From the NCBI RefSeq assembly GCF_018143015.1, contig NC_054751.1:32130347-32194346 (forward strand): 64,000 bases of DNA, given 5' to 3'. The stretch comes from Lytechinus variegatus. Its lineage: Eukaryota > Echinodermata > Echinoidea > Temnopleuroida > Toxopneustidae. The notes under the pieces were generated by a model that saw only the letters and a program-made list of their open reading frames with translations, was not told the DNA's origin and ran no database searches. This document shows positions 35,001 through 45,240 of this stretch, piece by piece (positions within the stretch are counted from its first letter, which is position 1; each line of letters begins with the position of its first letter). The translations under genes were made by a program, and so were the position numbers.

Positions 35001-37230
35001 TTAAACAGGGAGCTTAATTCAATGGTGGATCCAGCATTGACCAAAATGGGGGTGGGGCGAAAAAAAATCATCCACACTTTCCCCGATCGGCTGCTGTTTT
35101 TTTTTTTTTTTTTGGGGGGGGGGGGGGCGCTGGTCCTAAAGAAGTATTTTTAACTTTACTCTTTACAAACAACGTGATGTTTCTCATTAGGCCTAAATGA
35201 ATAATGCGAGCGCGAAGCGCATGCTGGGATATTTTATAAACCGTTTTGAACGGGACCAAAAATAATGTAACCAAAGAAAATGGTGCGACCTAATTTGGCT
35301 TATTTCGAAGGGTTTCGTTGTGGTGCGTGCGTGCGGTGCGCGATAACGCAACCATTCGAGAACCCCCTCCGCTTGTCTCCAAAGGTTGAAATTGCTAATA
35401 GACAAGAGTGGCGTGTTAGCTCATCTTGGGAGCAACCGCGTAGCCAGGATTTCATTTTGGAGGGGGCGGTAAATGCACGCAAAGCGTGCCAACACTTACA
35501 GAGCGCGCGAAGCGCGCTCCCTAGGGGGTGGGTGCAGGGAGGGGGAGTTTCCCCCTCCCGCACGAAGCGCGAAGCTTTTAGTATTTCATGAATTAAAATA
35601 AAAATGAGCCGTTCCTCTTGTCTCTAGTACCTCCAATTCGGTTGACTATATTGTGATTTTGAATCTTGTTTCCAAATAGTGATTGTGAACGCACAAAAGA
35701 GGTATACAATTGAAAATTCAATGGAGGAAATTTAAATGATAATAACTCCGCGCGAAGCGCGGAAGCTAAAGCGTTTTATCAATTTTTCTTGCCATAAAAA
35801 GGGTCCCGAGAAAAGGGTATTCTCAAAGATATATTATATTATTTCTTTGGACAGATCAGATTTGATTACAAACAATTTAGCAACAGTGCATATTTTTAAC
35901 TCGCAAAACAGAGAAGATTGGTAGAGGAAGATATTCCTCCCCGCGCAGAGCAATGAAACTCTGAAATTTCAAAGGGCGGACGTTTCATCAAATGTAGATA
36001 TCTCTAATACCCAATCGGCTCTAATTCAATTAATTTTCTAAGATTATTGAACTTCATTACAATGAAAATAGTGCGCAAAAAGTTGAAACTTCTGTGATTT
36101 ATTGAAATTATCTATATAAAAAAAAAGGATGCCTAATTTTTTGACTTATCCTGAAGCGCTTCATTGTGAATATAAAGAAACTTAAGTGTCATTCAAAATT
36201 TCAAACTGAGGGTGCAAAACAGGACAGGAGATGAATGTATACAGGGAAATGACATGAAGTTTAATACAATTTGATAAAAAAAATATTGTACTTTTTTTAT
36301 TTAATACGACACGAATTTCATACCTTCCTCTTTTTAAATTAGGAACCTGTTTGCCCCAAAATTATGGTTGTTTAGTAATGAGCTGAAAAGCGGGAGAAGT
36401 TGACTTTATGGAGGTGACGGCAGAAACTGATATAAAGATTTTACCCGCTCGGAGCCGACCAGACCAGAAGTTGCGCGATCAATTGAAAAAAAAGGATGAC
36501 TTCATATATTTACTTCGGCCTAACCTTACTCAAATTCATGCCCTAATGTATACAATTTTAACTTTAACTGGCAAGAAGCATATAGCTGAGGTGGAAAAAC
36601 AGCTGGGGTTAGAGAAAAGGTGGGGGAAAACAATGGAGAACTTCAATATTGTCATTTAACCGCGCGCAGCGCGGAAGCAAAATTCATATATAAATTTAGA
36701 GCAAGAAGAGTGAAGGCGTTTCTCTTTTGAGAAAAAAATAAAGAATAAAAAGAAAAAAAACACACAAAGCTACCTTTCTTCCCTTCCCTTTTCCTTTTCT
36801 CCTCTCTTTTTTCCCCTTCGGTTTTTTCTTTTTGGGGACGTTTTTTTTTTTTTTGGGGGGGGGGGGCGACCGCCCCCACCGCCCCCCCCCCCCTGGCTAC
36901 GCGCCTGCTTGGGAGGGATATATCAATCTAAATGGTGACATTTTCCGTTTGTAGGTGATTAACCACTAGGGAAGCGTAGTCAGCCATGGACAATCATAGC
37001 TTGATATTTTATAAAAATATATAATTTTTACATGTTATTTTAATCGTACTATAGTCGACATATCAGTGCAATTTTTTGTTTTCATTCTCTCAATTAGTAT
37101 GCACCGTATACGTAAACACTAAAAACTTTTCATGTAAAACAATTTCATTTAAAGATTGAATATTACAAAATATTAACATATTCTTACCAATGAAAAACAC
37201 AAGGAAGAAAACACCCAACTCTGAAGCCAT
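26901..37230 (-). CDS. Secreted protein with two DM13 domains, complete, seven exons
   Basis: Coding exons in order are 37230-37188, 31621-31472, 31019-30956, 29647-29536, 28736-28574, 27598-27523 and 27066-26901. All junctions are GT/AG and phases join into 257 residues ending in TAA. Residues 1-15 are a hydrophobic signal peptide (MASELGVFFLVFFIG). DM13 domain 1 spans about 24-121, with NFDYDGKGP, a WIG motif and the closing DLKWISVWC. Domain 2 spans about 142-235, with FNYDGSCSG, FWSGNGPVPSSSG, VPDENG and IDYIGVWC. DM13 domains occur in Skeletor-type and DOMON-linked extracellular proteins, where an electron-transfer role has been proposed. Cysteines are 119, 176 and 234 only. There is no membrane anchor or other domain, so it is probably a small secreted protein. 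Introns split both domains at the same places and phases. The function is unknown. Confidence 0.87.
27882..27894 (+). promoter_or_regulatory. Isolated perfect DR1 motif
   Basis: AGGTCAAAGGTCA occurs once here, in intron 5 of the DM13 gene, outside the element that carries four copies at 14192-14711. The flanks differ from that element. A chance or functional site cannot be told apart by eye. Confidence 0.3.
28169..28345. mobile_element. Short palindromic MITE, GTTTCATAAAGCTGTT family, copy 2
   Basis: The left arm CATTTCATAAAGCTGTTTGT and AAGAGTGACTTTAAAAACGA are mirrored by ATAGCTCTATAAAACACCC on the right. In intron 5 of the DM13 gene. Confidence 0.75.
29051..29095. repeat. TA dinucleotide microsatellite
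   Basis: About 22 uninterrupted TA units, with ACAAAGAATATATATAT-type sequence on both sides. Confidence 0.95.
30483..30580. repeat. Perfect 47-base inverted repeat with 4-base loop
   Basis: Arms 30483-30529 and 30534-30580 are exact reverse complements, separated only by GGCT. The arm starts TTGATACATATTTGTAAATT and ends GTTTGCCAATTGAA. It lies in intron 3 of the DM13 gene and directly abuts the ATT-rich tail of the minus-strand SINE. A transcript from either strand would form a perfect hairpin. Confidence 0.95.
30582..30866 (-). mobile_element. tRNA-derived SINE, full length
   Basis: On the minus strand an A-box-like TGGCCCAGTGGATTAGTC is followed by a B box GAGTTCGAATCCC. The body has CTGCACTCAACCCAGGTGAG and GGGTACCTGGCAGGA, and the tail has AGCGCTTATAGAGACTTCTG, GCGCTATATAAGC and ATT repeats. 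The copy at 7003-7185 and the tail at 13440-13530 belong to the same or a sister family. Confidence 0.85.
32148..32378. mobile_element. 231-base element with GGCGGCGGAAGC ends and 12-base target duplication
   Basis: Inverted ends GGCGGCGGAAGC and GCTTCCGCCGCC enclose G-runs, TCCCCCCTAAATTT-type phrases and two T-runs, each followed by GCTTGTCAA. TGTCCAACCATA occurs at 32136-32147 and 32383-32394, a 12-base direct repeat flanking the insertion. It lies in intron 1 of the DM13 gene. Confidence 0.75.
32626..34083 (+). mobile_element. GCGAG-type non-autonomous element, copy B
   Basis: The left end is CAGTGGCGTACCGTGAGTC, followed by a G-run. The right end is a C-run and CGTAGTTAC. TGCTGAC flanks both sides (32619-32625 and 34084-34090), with an eighth base mismatched. 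Inside are about ten diverged units with cores such as AATGCGAGCGCGAAGCGCG (for example near 32789, 32898, 33125, 33230, 33449). Each is followed by GCTGAAAATTTTTGATATT and a phrase like GGGACATTTTAAGGACT. It lies in intron 1 of the DM13 gene. Confidence 0.8.
34458..34660 (+). mobile_element. tRNA-derived SINE with Val-like head
   Basis: A tRNA-like head at 34461-34531 has an A box TGGCTCAGTTGGTAGAGC and a perfect B box GGTTCGAAACC, with an anticodon loop reading CTGACAA (GAC, valine). The acceptor stem does not pair well, and a non-tRNA body follows (GTTGCTGCTATCCTGTTTGG, GGGATAGGGCCTCGTCGA), so this is a SINE and not a working tRNA gene. It lies in intron 1 of the DM13 gene. Confidence 0.7.
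35020..35245 (+). mobile_element. Truncated GCGAG-type element
   Basis: TGGTGGATCCAGCATTGACC resembles the left end of copy A. It is followed by a T-run, a G-run and one core unit, AATGCGAGCGCGAAGCGCA, near 35201-35219. No right end was found. Confidence 0.5.
35433..36907. mobile_element. GCGAG-type non-autonomous element, copy C, with 8-base target duplication
   Basis: Inverted ends CAACCGCGTAGCCAGG and CCTGGCTACGCGCCTG are flanked by CTTGGGAG on both sides (35425-35432 and 36908-36915). The interior has cores such as GAGCGCGCGAAGCGCGCTCC, CTCCGCGCGAAGCGCGGAAG and CCGCGCGCAGCGCGGAAGC, a T/C-rich tract, and opposed G- and C-runs near the right end. No transposase was seen. The 8-base duplication would fit hAT-like insertion. 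Confidence 0.85.
37187..37188 (-). other. Intron 1 donor of DM13 gene (GTAAGAA, 37187-37181)
   Basis: The first coding exon ends at 37188 and the intron begins with GTAAGAA read on the minus strand. This intron (31622-37187, about 5.6 kb) houses the elements at 32148-36907. Confidence 0.8.
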
Positions 37231-37329
37231 GTTGACAAAATCTCGCTGGAATTCCTAAAGATAATGATGCAACTGATCCTTTGATAAAATGACCTTCTTG
37301 CCAGATGTGTATTTGATGGGTTACACGAC

Positions 37330-38870
37330 TGCAGAAGCAGGGCAGTCGCTAAGGGATCGAGGGGTATGGGGTTGGAACCCCCCCCCCCCACTACCCTGTT
37401 TATCGTCGGTAAATCTGCACAGCCGTGCATGCAGGGAGAGGGAAAATAAAAGGATGGGGAAAAGAGGAAAAAAAGAGGGAAAGAGAAAAAAATAGAAGAG
37501 AAGAGAAGAAAGGAAAAGAAAAGAAAAGAGAAAGAAGGGGACGGTTGGCGAGGTTTTGAGATAAACCTGTCTGTAAATATATAGGTGGAAATAATAAAAT
37601 ACGGAGTTTGAGACGTCCGTTTGGAAAAATAATTATTGTCTGTTATACAAGCGCAGGGGCTGTTAGACTGACACCTGTCGGAAGAAAGGATGACTGTCTG
37701 GTCGCGCAGGAATGTTCCAACTGCTTCATGTTCCGACAGTGATTAGAATATGTCACGGTTTTAGGTCTAAATCGCCTAAAAATTCAACCGGCGCTTCATA
37801 CTGACAATTATTAAAATTTAGCTGTCGGGTCATCCAGGGTTGTTCATGTGCCGACAGTGATTAGAATGTTCAGGCTGTAGTTCTAAATCGCCTAAAATTT
37901 TCAGCTCACGCTTCACACTCGCATCCTTCATTCACTGAGATCCATACCATCATCACAATTTTCTTACGTGTTTGACAGCGCTTAGAAGATTCACTTTCGG
38001 GTCAGTATTTCAAAAAAAAAAAAAAAAAAAAGCTCGCTTTAATTGTGTATTAAGATACACAACTTTGTTCTTTTTTTTGCAAAGCGTTTTACAACGTCTT
38101 CTTTTGATCAAGTTGGAATATCAAAATTTTGTGGGAATGATACCGTTCGTTTTCATTATTGCAAGAAGTGCAAATGTCCCATATTTAAGTCTATATACTG
38201 TTAAAAAAATCAGCTTGCACTTCGCGCTCGCAATAATTCTTTATTGAGAAACATATATCTTGATCTTTATATATAAAAAAAGTGCGTAGAATGTCTATAG
38301 TTGTCAGGTCAGAATTTTACAAATTTCTGCATGCGCTTCGCGCTCGCATTGTTTCATTAGATACCAAGTATACCAAGTTTCATTAGATACCAAGGAGAAA
38401 GAGAAGGCCAAGGCGAAAGCTGCAGCCCAGACGGAGAAGAAGCAGAAGGCAGCCGCCGCTAAGAAGGCAAAGGCAGCACCCAAGAAAGTGAAGAAGCCAG
38501 TAAAGAAGACTACTGAGAAGAAAGAGAAGAAAAAGACGCCGAAGAAGAAAGTCCCTTCCAAGAAATCGACACCCAAGAAGGTGGTAGCCAAGAAGCCAAA
38601 GGCTTCGAACCCCAAGTAGGCCTATATATAATATCTAGTTTTCATGTTGGAAAATAAAAAAAAAATCTGCTCGGATTCCTCGCTCGCATAAACATTTTTT
38701 AGTAATCCATTGTGTTCAAGGTAATATTGCTTGGGATGTCCTCTTTTTAGGAATAAATCTACATTTACAAAAATCGGCTCGTGCTCGGCACTAAACTTTT
38801 CGTTTTGCATATCAGTGTCGTCAACTCCTCTGCCTCAGCGCAGCGGGAGGGTTCGACATTACATTTAATC
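37330..38870 (-). mobile_element. GCGAG-type element in reverse orientation enclosing a histone H1 fragment
   Basis: A C-run at about 37379-37390 is followed by a purine-rich tract (37432-37540). GCGAG cores then appear in complement: CTCACGCTTCACACTCGC near 37905, GCACTTCGCGCTCGCAAT near 38217, GCGCTTCGCGCTCGCATTG near 38333, CTCGCTCGCATAAAC near 38679. Exact ends were not found, so the limits are approximate. The H1 fragment lies between two of these units. Confidence 0.55.
38386..38619 (+). pseudogene. Histone H1 C-terminal tail fragment
   Basis: The plus strand encodes 77 residues, then TAG. The composition is lysine, alanine and proline rich ([49 protein letters not shown]), typical of the linker-histone C-terminal tail. 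The globular winged-helix domain, start codon and normal 5' part are absent. The frame stays open upstream into repeat sequence. The 18-base phrase GTTTCATTAGATACCAAG is present twice just upstream (38351-38368 and 38377-38394). There is no poly(A) tail, which is uninformative because replication-dependent histone mRNAs lack one. Most likely a captured or inserted gene fragment; an unannotated exon of a lysine-rich protein is the alternative. Confidence 0.75.
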
Positions 38871-39315
38871 ATGAATAATAAAACAATAATAAAAAAAAAC
38901 GAACCAGCATGGACCTATGAAGAGATGGCGATTAACGCGAGCATTTCTTTAATCCAATGATAGTCACCGTCACCTGGTTATGTGCATCTTAATAAAAACA
39001 TACAGGTGTTGTGACAATAGCAGTTACCAATACCATGACAACCAAGACGTAGGCCTAAATCTGATCACTGATCACTTATATAGTCGGATAAAATTCCCCT
39101 GTCTTAGTTTTGTTGGCTGATACCCTGTTTCAGCATGTGCCTTTCAATCCCGCTTTCAATCAACATGCTTCTTTTTTGGAGCAGCAAACTTGAGAAGCAG
39201 ACGATTTCTGTAATGTATTATGATATCATTTGATCCGACGCACGTAAGGACCTCAATAACATTGAGAGATACACGGTCTATACATGCATGTTATGTGCCA
39301 CGTATCTGGAATATT

Positions 39316-39478
39316 CTGGGGGGCGTTTCATCAATATTTTCGTCCGACAAGTTGTCAGATCTGACAACTTTCCTGGATTCTGATTGGTTGAGAAGCACTG
39401 TTACTATAGTAACTGTCGGATAAAACAAGACTTGTCGGATAAAACGTCTGACAAGTCCTTTCATGAAACGATCCCCAG
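39316..39478. mobile_element. Palindromic MITE with GGGCGTTTCAT ends
   Basis: CTGGGGGGCGTTTCATCA on the left pairs with TCATGAAACGATCCCCAG on the right. Inner words CCGACAAGTTGTCAGATC and ACTTGTCGGAT are also self-complementary. About 163 bases. Confidence 0.8.
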
Positions 39479-39620
39479 GAGAAACTTGTTAAGATTGAAT
39501 TTTATATGGTTAACAATCAATGAAAAATTTGCCTCTATATTAAAATATGCAGACAAATTAAAAGACATGGAACTAAGATTACCCAAAGGTAAACAAGAAC
39601 TGCACATCGATTTTCCATGA

Positions 39621-40213
39621 TTTAAAGGGGAATGAAACCTTTGGAACAAATAGGCTTGTGTAGAAACAGAAAAATCAAAGAATAAGAATAAAGAAAGTTT
39701 GAGAAAAATCGGACAAATAGTGAGAAAGTTATGAGCATTTGAATATTGCAATCACTAATGCTATGGAGATCCTCACATTGGCAATGCGACAAGGATGTGT
39801 GATGTCACTGATGAACAACTTTCCCTTTGGTGGACTGTAAAATACCCTCAAAATGTCTCTTTTTGCTTTTTCTTATGATGAAACAAACTCTTTATCCATG
39901 ATGTATTCTTAAAAAATATGTATTACATGCCCTCATGTAGACGGAACACATGATTTATGGATAGATGTGATAAAAGAGGCAATTCTAGTGAAATATATAC
40001 TAAAGTAATGGGGAGAGTTGTTCACAAGTGACATCACACATCTTTGTTGCATTGCCAATTTTCTATCTCCATAGCATTAGTGATCGCAATATTCAAATGC
40101 TCATAACTTTCTCATTATTTGTCCGCTTTTTCTCAAACTTTCGTTGATCTGTTTCTTTGATTTTTCTGTTTTCACACAAGCTATCTTGGTCTAAAGTTCA
40201 TTCTCCTTTAAGT
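39621..40213. mobile_element. Palindromic TTAA-ended MITE, GAATRAAACC family, copy 2
   Basis: Starts TTTAAAGGGGAATGAAACC and ends with GTTCATTCTCCTTTAA. Arms have the same AAAATCGGACAAATA and ATTTGTCCGCTTTTT design as copy 1. By eye it is nearly identical to the copy at 59488-60074, implying recent activity. Confidence 0.88.
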
Positions 40214-43200
40214 GATTTGTTATCAACTGTGCATACAATCTATGAAATATAAAGTTCCAATCGGCACGAACTGCTTCGGGCCCTTCTCACGGTAACGATC
40301 ATATAGGATCAAAGTAGACGAATATGAAGAGAATGTTATTCAGATGACAATAACAGTCACCTGATAGTGAATTCGTTATCCAAGCGATTATGTCCATCTC
40401 TTGATAGGTCCATGGTATGACAATAAACTGTCTGAGGAGTCAACCCATGATTTTGCATGAGTACAACAGCGTCCCCTATACATTGCCGACTGTTGATTGT
40501 TCTCTGTTCAGGTGAAGAGAGTAGAAAAAAAACCCCCACACAATAATGTCCCAGAAGAAAATTGGCTACGGGTGCATGTGCTTTAACCCCTCTTTTTTTA
40601 GTGTTTTTGTGATTCTCCTGTTGGTTTGCTATCTTAAAGGGGGTACTGAAAATAATTATGTTTAAATAAATGAAGCAAAATTCACTGAGCAAAACAGGGC
40701 AAAACACTGAAAATTTCATCAAAATCAGATAAAATCTATTATTTTGTAAAAAAAAATACACACATCGTCATGATATAGTATAAACGGGGTGACTATGTCA
40801 CGTCCCCAATTCCTTCCTAATGTTTATAATCGTAATTGTGCCATTTTTTATTTTGTGTACGTGTCCCTTGTAACAAAATTGTGATTATCAACTTCAGTTT
40901 GCTTGAATCGAGTTGTATTTGACGAATATGAGCATAATTATGTTTTCACCTTACTTGCTTTTACAATCGTATAGCTACACCGTTTATATTGTTTTATACA
41001 ATAGTATATTAACTCTGATTTCTATTTCCTACAGAGCCCCTATTTGATTAATTACTTTCATTTCAGTGGTTTTTTATTAGTAAATAAATTATACGATTTG
41101 TAGTTTAAATCTTTACACTTTCCGCTGTAATAATATCATCATTTTATTCATTCTAATAGTATAATTTATATCACAGTCTTTGTTTATTTTTGTTACTTAG
41201 CATTGATTTTATTACATGTATGATGTTGATGTTATTTGTTGCAATTATAATTCTGTTTTCATCAGATCATTGATGAAAAACAGCTTTTTGCTGATCTCTT
41301 GTACCTGTATAAAATATATTCTAATTAATAAATACAAATAAGTTGCAGCAATGCTTTCTTGAATGCTTTCTTGAAGGATAAAATTAATTGATATAATTTC
41401 ATATAATAAAATAAAATATAATGAGTTGGGATAATAATAACACCGTCCGCTTGCTCATGAAGTCATGCATCATTGTGCATATAACAGTTTCAAAGAAATA
41501 AAAAACTTAAAATGATCAAAGAGGGATGGGGAGGGCTCACTTTTCTCTGCTGGTGATATAATGTTACGGATGGCAACCATCGTGTCGATTCGACATGGTA
41601 TATAATGATCGAAAACACAGTTTCAGTGTATTTTCATGATAAAAATCATTGCCCATATTTATCCTAGCTCGTTGCACTGTCACGTATAACAAGATTCAGG
41701 ATGTCTAGGAAAGAAACAAACCACCAACTGAATTAATCAATATTAAACTGCCAATCGTTTTAGTTAGGATGACATGAAGATGATGGTAAGGACAACAATA
41801 AGAACAACAAACAATGTTCGTTTGTATACATATTTCTAACTATTTGTCACTGTAAATGATAAGCAAAACAAAACAAAAAACATTTAAAAAAGGAAGAGTG
41901 CTTGTTCCTCCTATTATCAAAAACATGCTTGATTCAGAAGTGAGCAATAATTAAAATACACCTGTCGTAAAATGAAAAATAGAATGCCGTTAAAAGTTCG
42001 GTTCACATGCCAATTTCAGTTGCTTAACCCCCTTTCGGTAAGCATACAATGTTCGGTACCGAAGAAAGTTAGCACCAATGACTTTTCCCTTTTCGGCGAG
42101 TCGGAAATAGAGAAGAAAAAATAACAATATGGGTTAAATATGGAAAGGGAAAGTAAAGAAGAGAGGCGAGTGAACAACGGGAAAGAAGAGGGAAGAAAGG
42201 AAGATACGGGGTAGGATACTCCATTCGCTCCTTTCTCTTCTCTTTTCTTTTATATATTTTCTGTCACTATCCACACTTTTAAATTTTTCGTTTTCATTTT
42301 CCATTTTTCTCTTTTTCGGGGGGGGGGGGTCATAAATAAATGTTAGAGAATCGGAAAATGCCCACCCGAGTAAGAATTCCCCACTACCCATTTCTCATTT
42401 TTTTGTCGAGACTTGATTTCATAACTTTAGGGGCCTACATTTCAAAGGTTTTTTTATTAATAAAAAAAATAGTGACTGAGCTATATACACTTAATTCATT
42501 ATGCATTTATCGATCAATATTTAAAGGGTGACCGCCATACGCCTATGCAAAAATGTTTAAATTCGGTAATCAATAAGACTTATGGGGCGTTACAGGAAAC
42601 TTGCGATGTCTCGTCCCTATTTAAAATAAATCTCAATTTATTAACTTAATTGCGAAATTGCGAATGATTTCAAAAATTTTTGCAACCCATGGAGGTTTAT
42701 GTTCCATTTTGTTAGGCGATTTAAAAAAAATCATCAGTGGGTGCATGGTTAACATTAACAATAATGTTCCCCCTTGTACTACGACAATGGGCGAAGCGGA
42801 AATTTAACAAATCATGGGGTATAGGGGTTACATTTTTAATCGTAATTCTTATTTTAACCAGGATGGCCACTTTTACAGCTCTTTTGAACTGTCTGCCTAT
42901 ATATAGATCCTGAATATTATTATTATTATTACATGTATTATTATCATTCCGTTCATGCAGTTGGCGCTCTTCCACAATAAGGCTGAGAGCCAACATCTTC
43001 GGTATATCATCTGCATGAGATATATCGAATCACAGTGACTGGGAAGTGTTGGACTATATAATCCTCAAATTCGTAATGCACACGATTCTCAGTATTTTTT
43101 CCACTACAAACTGACAAAATAGTATTTTCCAGTTATACTTCTGATTAAAAGGTGTTTGTGTATGGGTGGGGCGGGGCAAATGATATGATGATCATGAGCC

Positions 43201-43509
43201 CTCAGCCCCTGTCCCCCGCATGTTGACCCTATAGGCTTGAAGGACAGAGTTGACATTTTAAATTTCAACTTTGTACGAAAAAAGTTGCCGATATACAGCT
43301 TCTTACGATATTTTTTTTTCAAAACGTTCTCAAAAATGAAAATCGTATTTTGCATGAGTTCGTGAAATACAGAATTTAATTATTTGAGGGTATAATATTG
43401 GCTCGTATAGCCAGATGATTTTTTAGGGGGGCAGGGGTGGGGTGAATTATACGACTGAGTGGACCTTTCAATTTATGATAAGTTCTGTACCTCTGTTCAG
43501 TTCCGTTAC
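40214..43509. other. Intergenic DNA between DM13 and GRK genes; no gene seen
   Basis: AT-rich sequence without a supported exon. An eroded foldback-family phrase lies near 40700-40760 (TTCATCAAAATCAGATAAAA). A G-run is at about 42319-42330, ATT repeats at about 42916-42946, and GC-rich patches near 43160 and 43430. Confidence 0.5.
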
Positions 43510-43775
43510 TTCCGGGGGCGGATCCAGCTTTCACCATTAGGGGCGGGGAAATATTTTCATCCATGGATGAAAATATGCATATTTTGCCCGATCATGCGAT
43601 AAAATATATGTTAAGATTGAATTTTTAACTTTATTATTATAACCAAGACTAGATAAGGTTTCTCATAAACATGAATAAATAACGTGAGCTTAAGTTTTTG
43701 CATAACTAATCTCAGACTTGAAAATTGAACATTCTGAGCATTATTTGTAATCATGATCAAGACTCGCATCTAAAC

Positions 43776-44002
43776 ACACTCTAAAAAAAAATCAGTCAAA
43801 AATGACTGATAAATAGGGTCAACTGGGAGCAACTGTTATTCTAGTCATATTTGACTATTTTCTAGTCATATTTGACTAGAAAAGAGTTATTTCTGACTAG
43901 AATATATGTCAGAAATGAGAATATCAGTCATTGCCATATCAGTTGCTCCCAGCTGACTACTGGTCTAGTCAATTTGACTGATTTGTTTTAAGAGTGCAAT
44001 AA
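43776..44002. mobile_element. Palindromic MITE with CACTCTAAAAAA ends
   Basis: ACACTCTAAAAAAAAATCAG on the left pairs with GATTTGTTTTAAGAGTG on the right. Inside are several TAGTCATATTTGACTA palindromes and paired CAACTGGGAGCAACTG and CAGTTGCTCCCAGCTG arms. It is inserted in the GCGAG cluster. Confidence 0.85.
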
Positions 44003-45202
44003 ACGAGAGAGTGAAACGCGAACTGAAATTTGTAATATACTGACCTAAAAAAGTAAAAGGAGGATAATATCTTACAAACCAAATAATGCGAGCGTCAAGC
44101 TCGAGATAATTTTTTTGGTATAAATTATAGGCCTATTATATTCTCACCTAAAAACTTGAAATTAAATCACTTTACGTAACCACGATCAGGATATAGGTAT
44201 CTAACATTATGCGAGTGAGAAGTGCAAGAAAAAATTGTTGAGAATCAGAAAAATAAAAGTTGGACACTTTAAGCTCATTAAAAAAAGTACTAGCAAAAAG
44301 CGCGGACTGAAATTATTGATGATTTAAGCCTAGAATCAGGACATTCAAAGCACTTTTTCTTTATTTTTAACAGGTATCTAATTCAAATATTTGCGAGCGC
44401 AAGCTCAAAAACTTATTCCGATCAGAAAAAATGACATTAAGGCACGGTTTTGATAAAGATCGAACTGCATATCAATATGGGGACGGGGGGGGGGGGGGAG
44501 GGTGGGAGGTGAAACAACATTTTTAAATCTTTTTTTCTCTCTTATCATGTCATATATTTTGTTAATATTTCATTTTGTAATTGCTGAAACGCATTAGTAT
44601 TAATTTCTAGTATTTTTTAAGTTTGATGTATAATTTGTATAATTATATTATAATGGATTTATTGTATAATTTATAATTATGTTTCAAATAGTTTGTACAA
44701 ATTGTTTATAGAATGTGATTGTGTAATTTGATTTGAGAGAATATAATAAAACATCCTTAAAAAACAAATTAAAGTGAGCGTGAAGTACAAGTTTACATTT
44801 AGTTATATAATGACTCGAATGGGAACCTGTAAAGCACTGTTCATCTAAGGACGAAGAGGACATCGGCGTTACAATGTGAGTGCAAAGAGCAAGAGCGAGC
44901 TGAATTTTTAGGGAGCGATTCATTGGCTGTACCAGGATTTAAAAAAAGGGGGGTGCCATAAGGCATTTTTTGTTGGGGGGGGCCGTGGTGCATATACTAT
45001 ACGATTTCTACAGTTTATAAAATCTCGGGGGGGGGGCGTGAAGCGCGAGAGAAATGTTTTTCATATAACAGACTTTTTATTATTATTATTATTTTTCAGT
45101 TATTCCCCCGTTTCATTTCCTTTTTCCTTTTTCTTATATCTTGTACCTTTCCTCCTCTCCTTCCCTCTTTCTTTCCGATTTTTTTTTTTGTGGTTGGCTA
45201 AC

Positions 45203-45230
45203 GGGGGGGGGGGGGGGGGGGGGGGGGGGG
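45203..45230 (+). repeat. 28-base G homopolymer
   Basis: An uninterrupted run of G, followed by CTGGGG. It can form a G-quadruplex, and its length is prone to sequencing error. Confidence 0.9.
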
Positions 45231-45240
45231 CTGGGGTCAG

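Larger units (their letters stand above)
43510..45240 (+). mobile_element. GCGAG-type element cluster, composite
   Basis: The left end GGGGGCGGATCCAGCTTTCA matches copy A. Cores in varying decay follow (AATGCGAGCGTCAAGCTCG near 44085, TTTGCGAGCGCAAGCTC near 44389, GGGGCGTGAAGCGCGAGAG near 45034). A second left-end-like ACCAGGATTTAAAAAAAGG lies at 44930. A pyrimidine tract and a 28-base G-run (45203-45230) close the cluster. A separate MITE at 43776-44002 is inserted inside. No matched target duplication was found. Confidence 0.6.

Noticed and set aside
38304-38615. Minus-strand frame of 103 residues rich in Phe and Ala
   Set aside because: It is the complement of the histone H1 tail; the Lys/Ala/Pro composition on the plus strand explains it.
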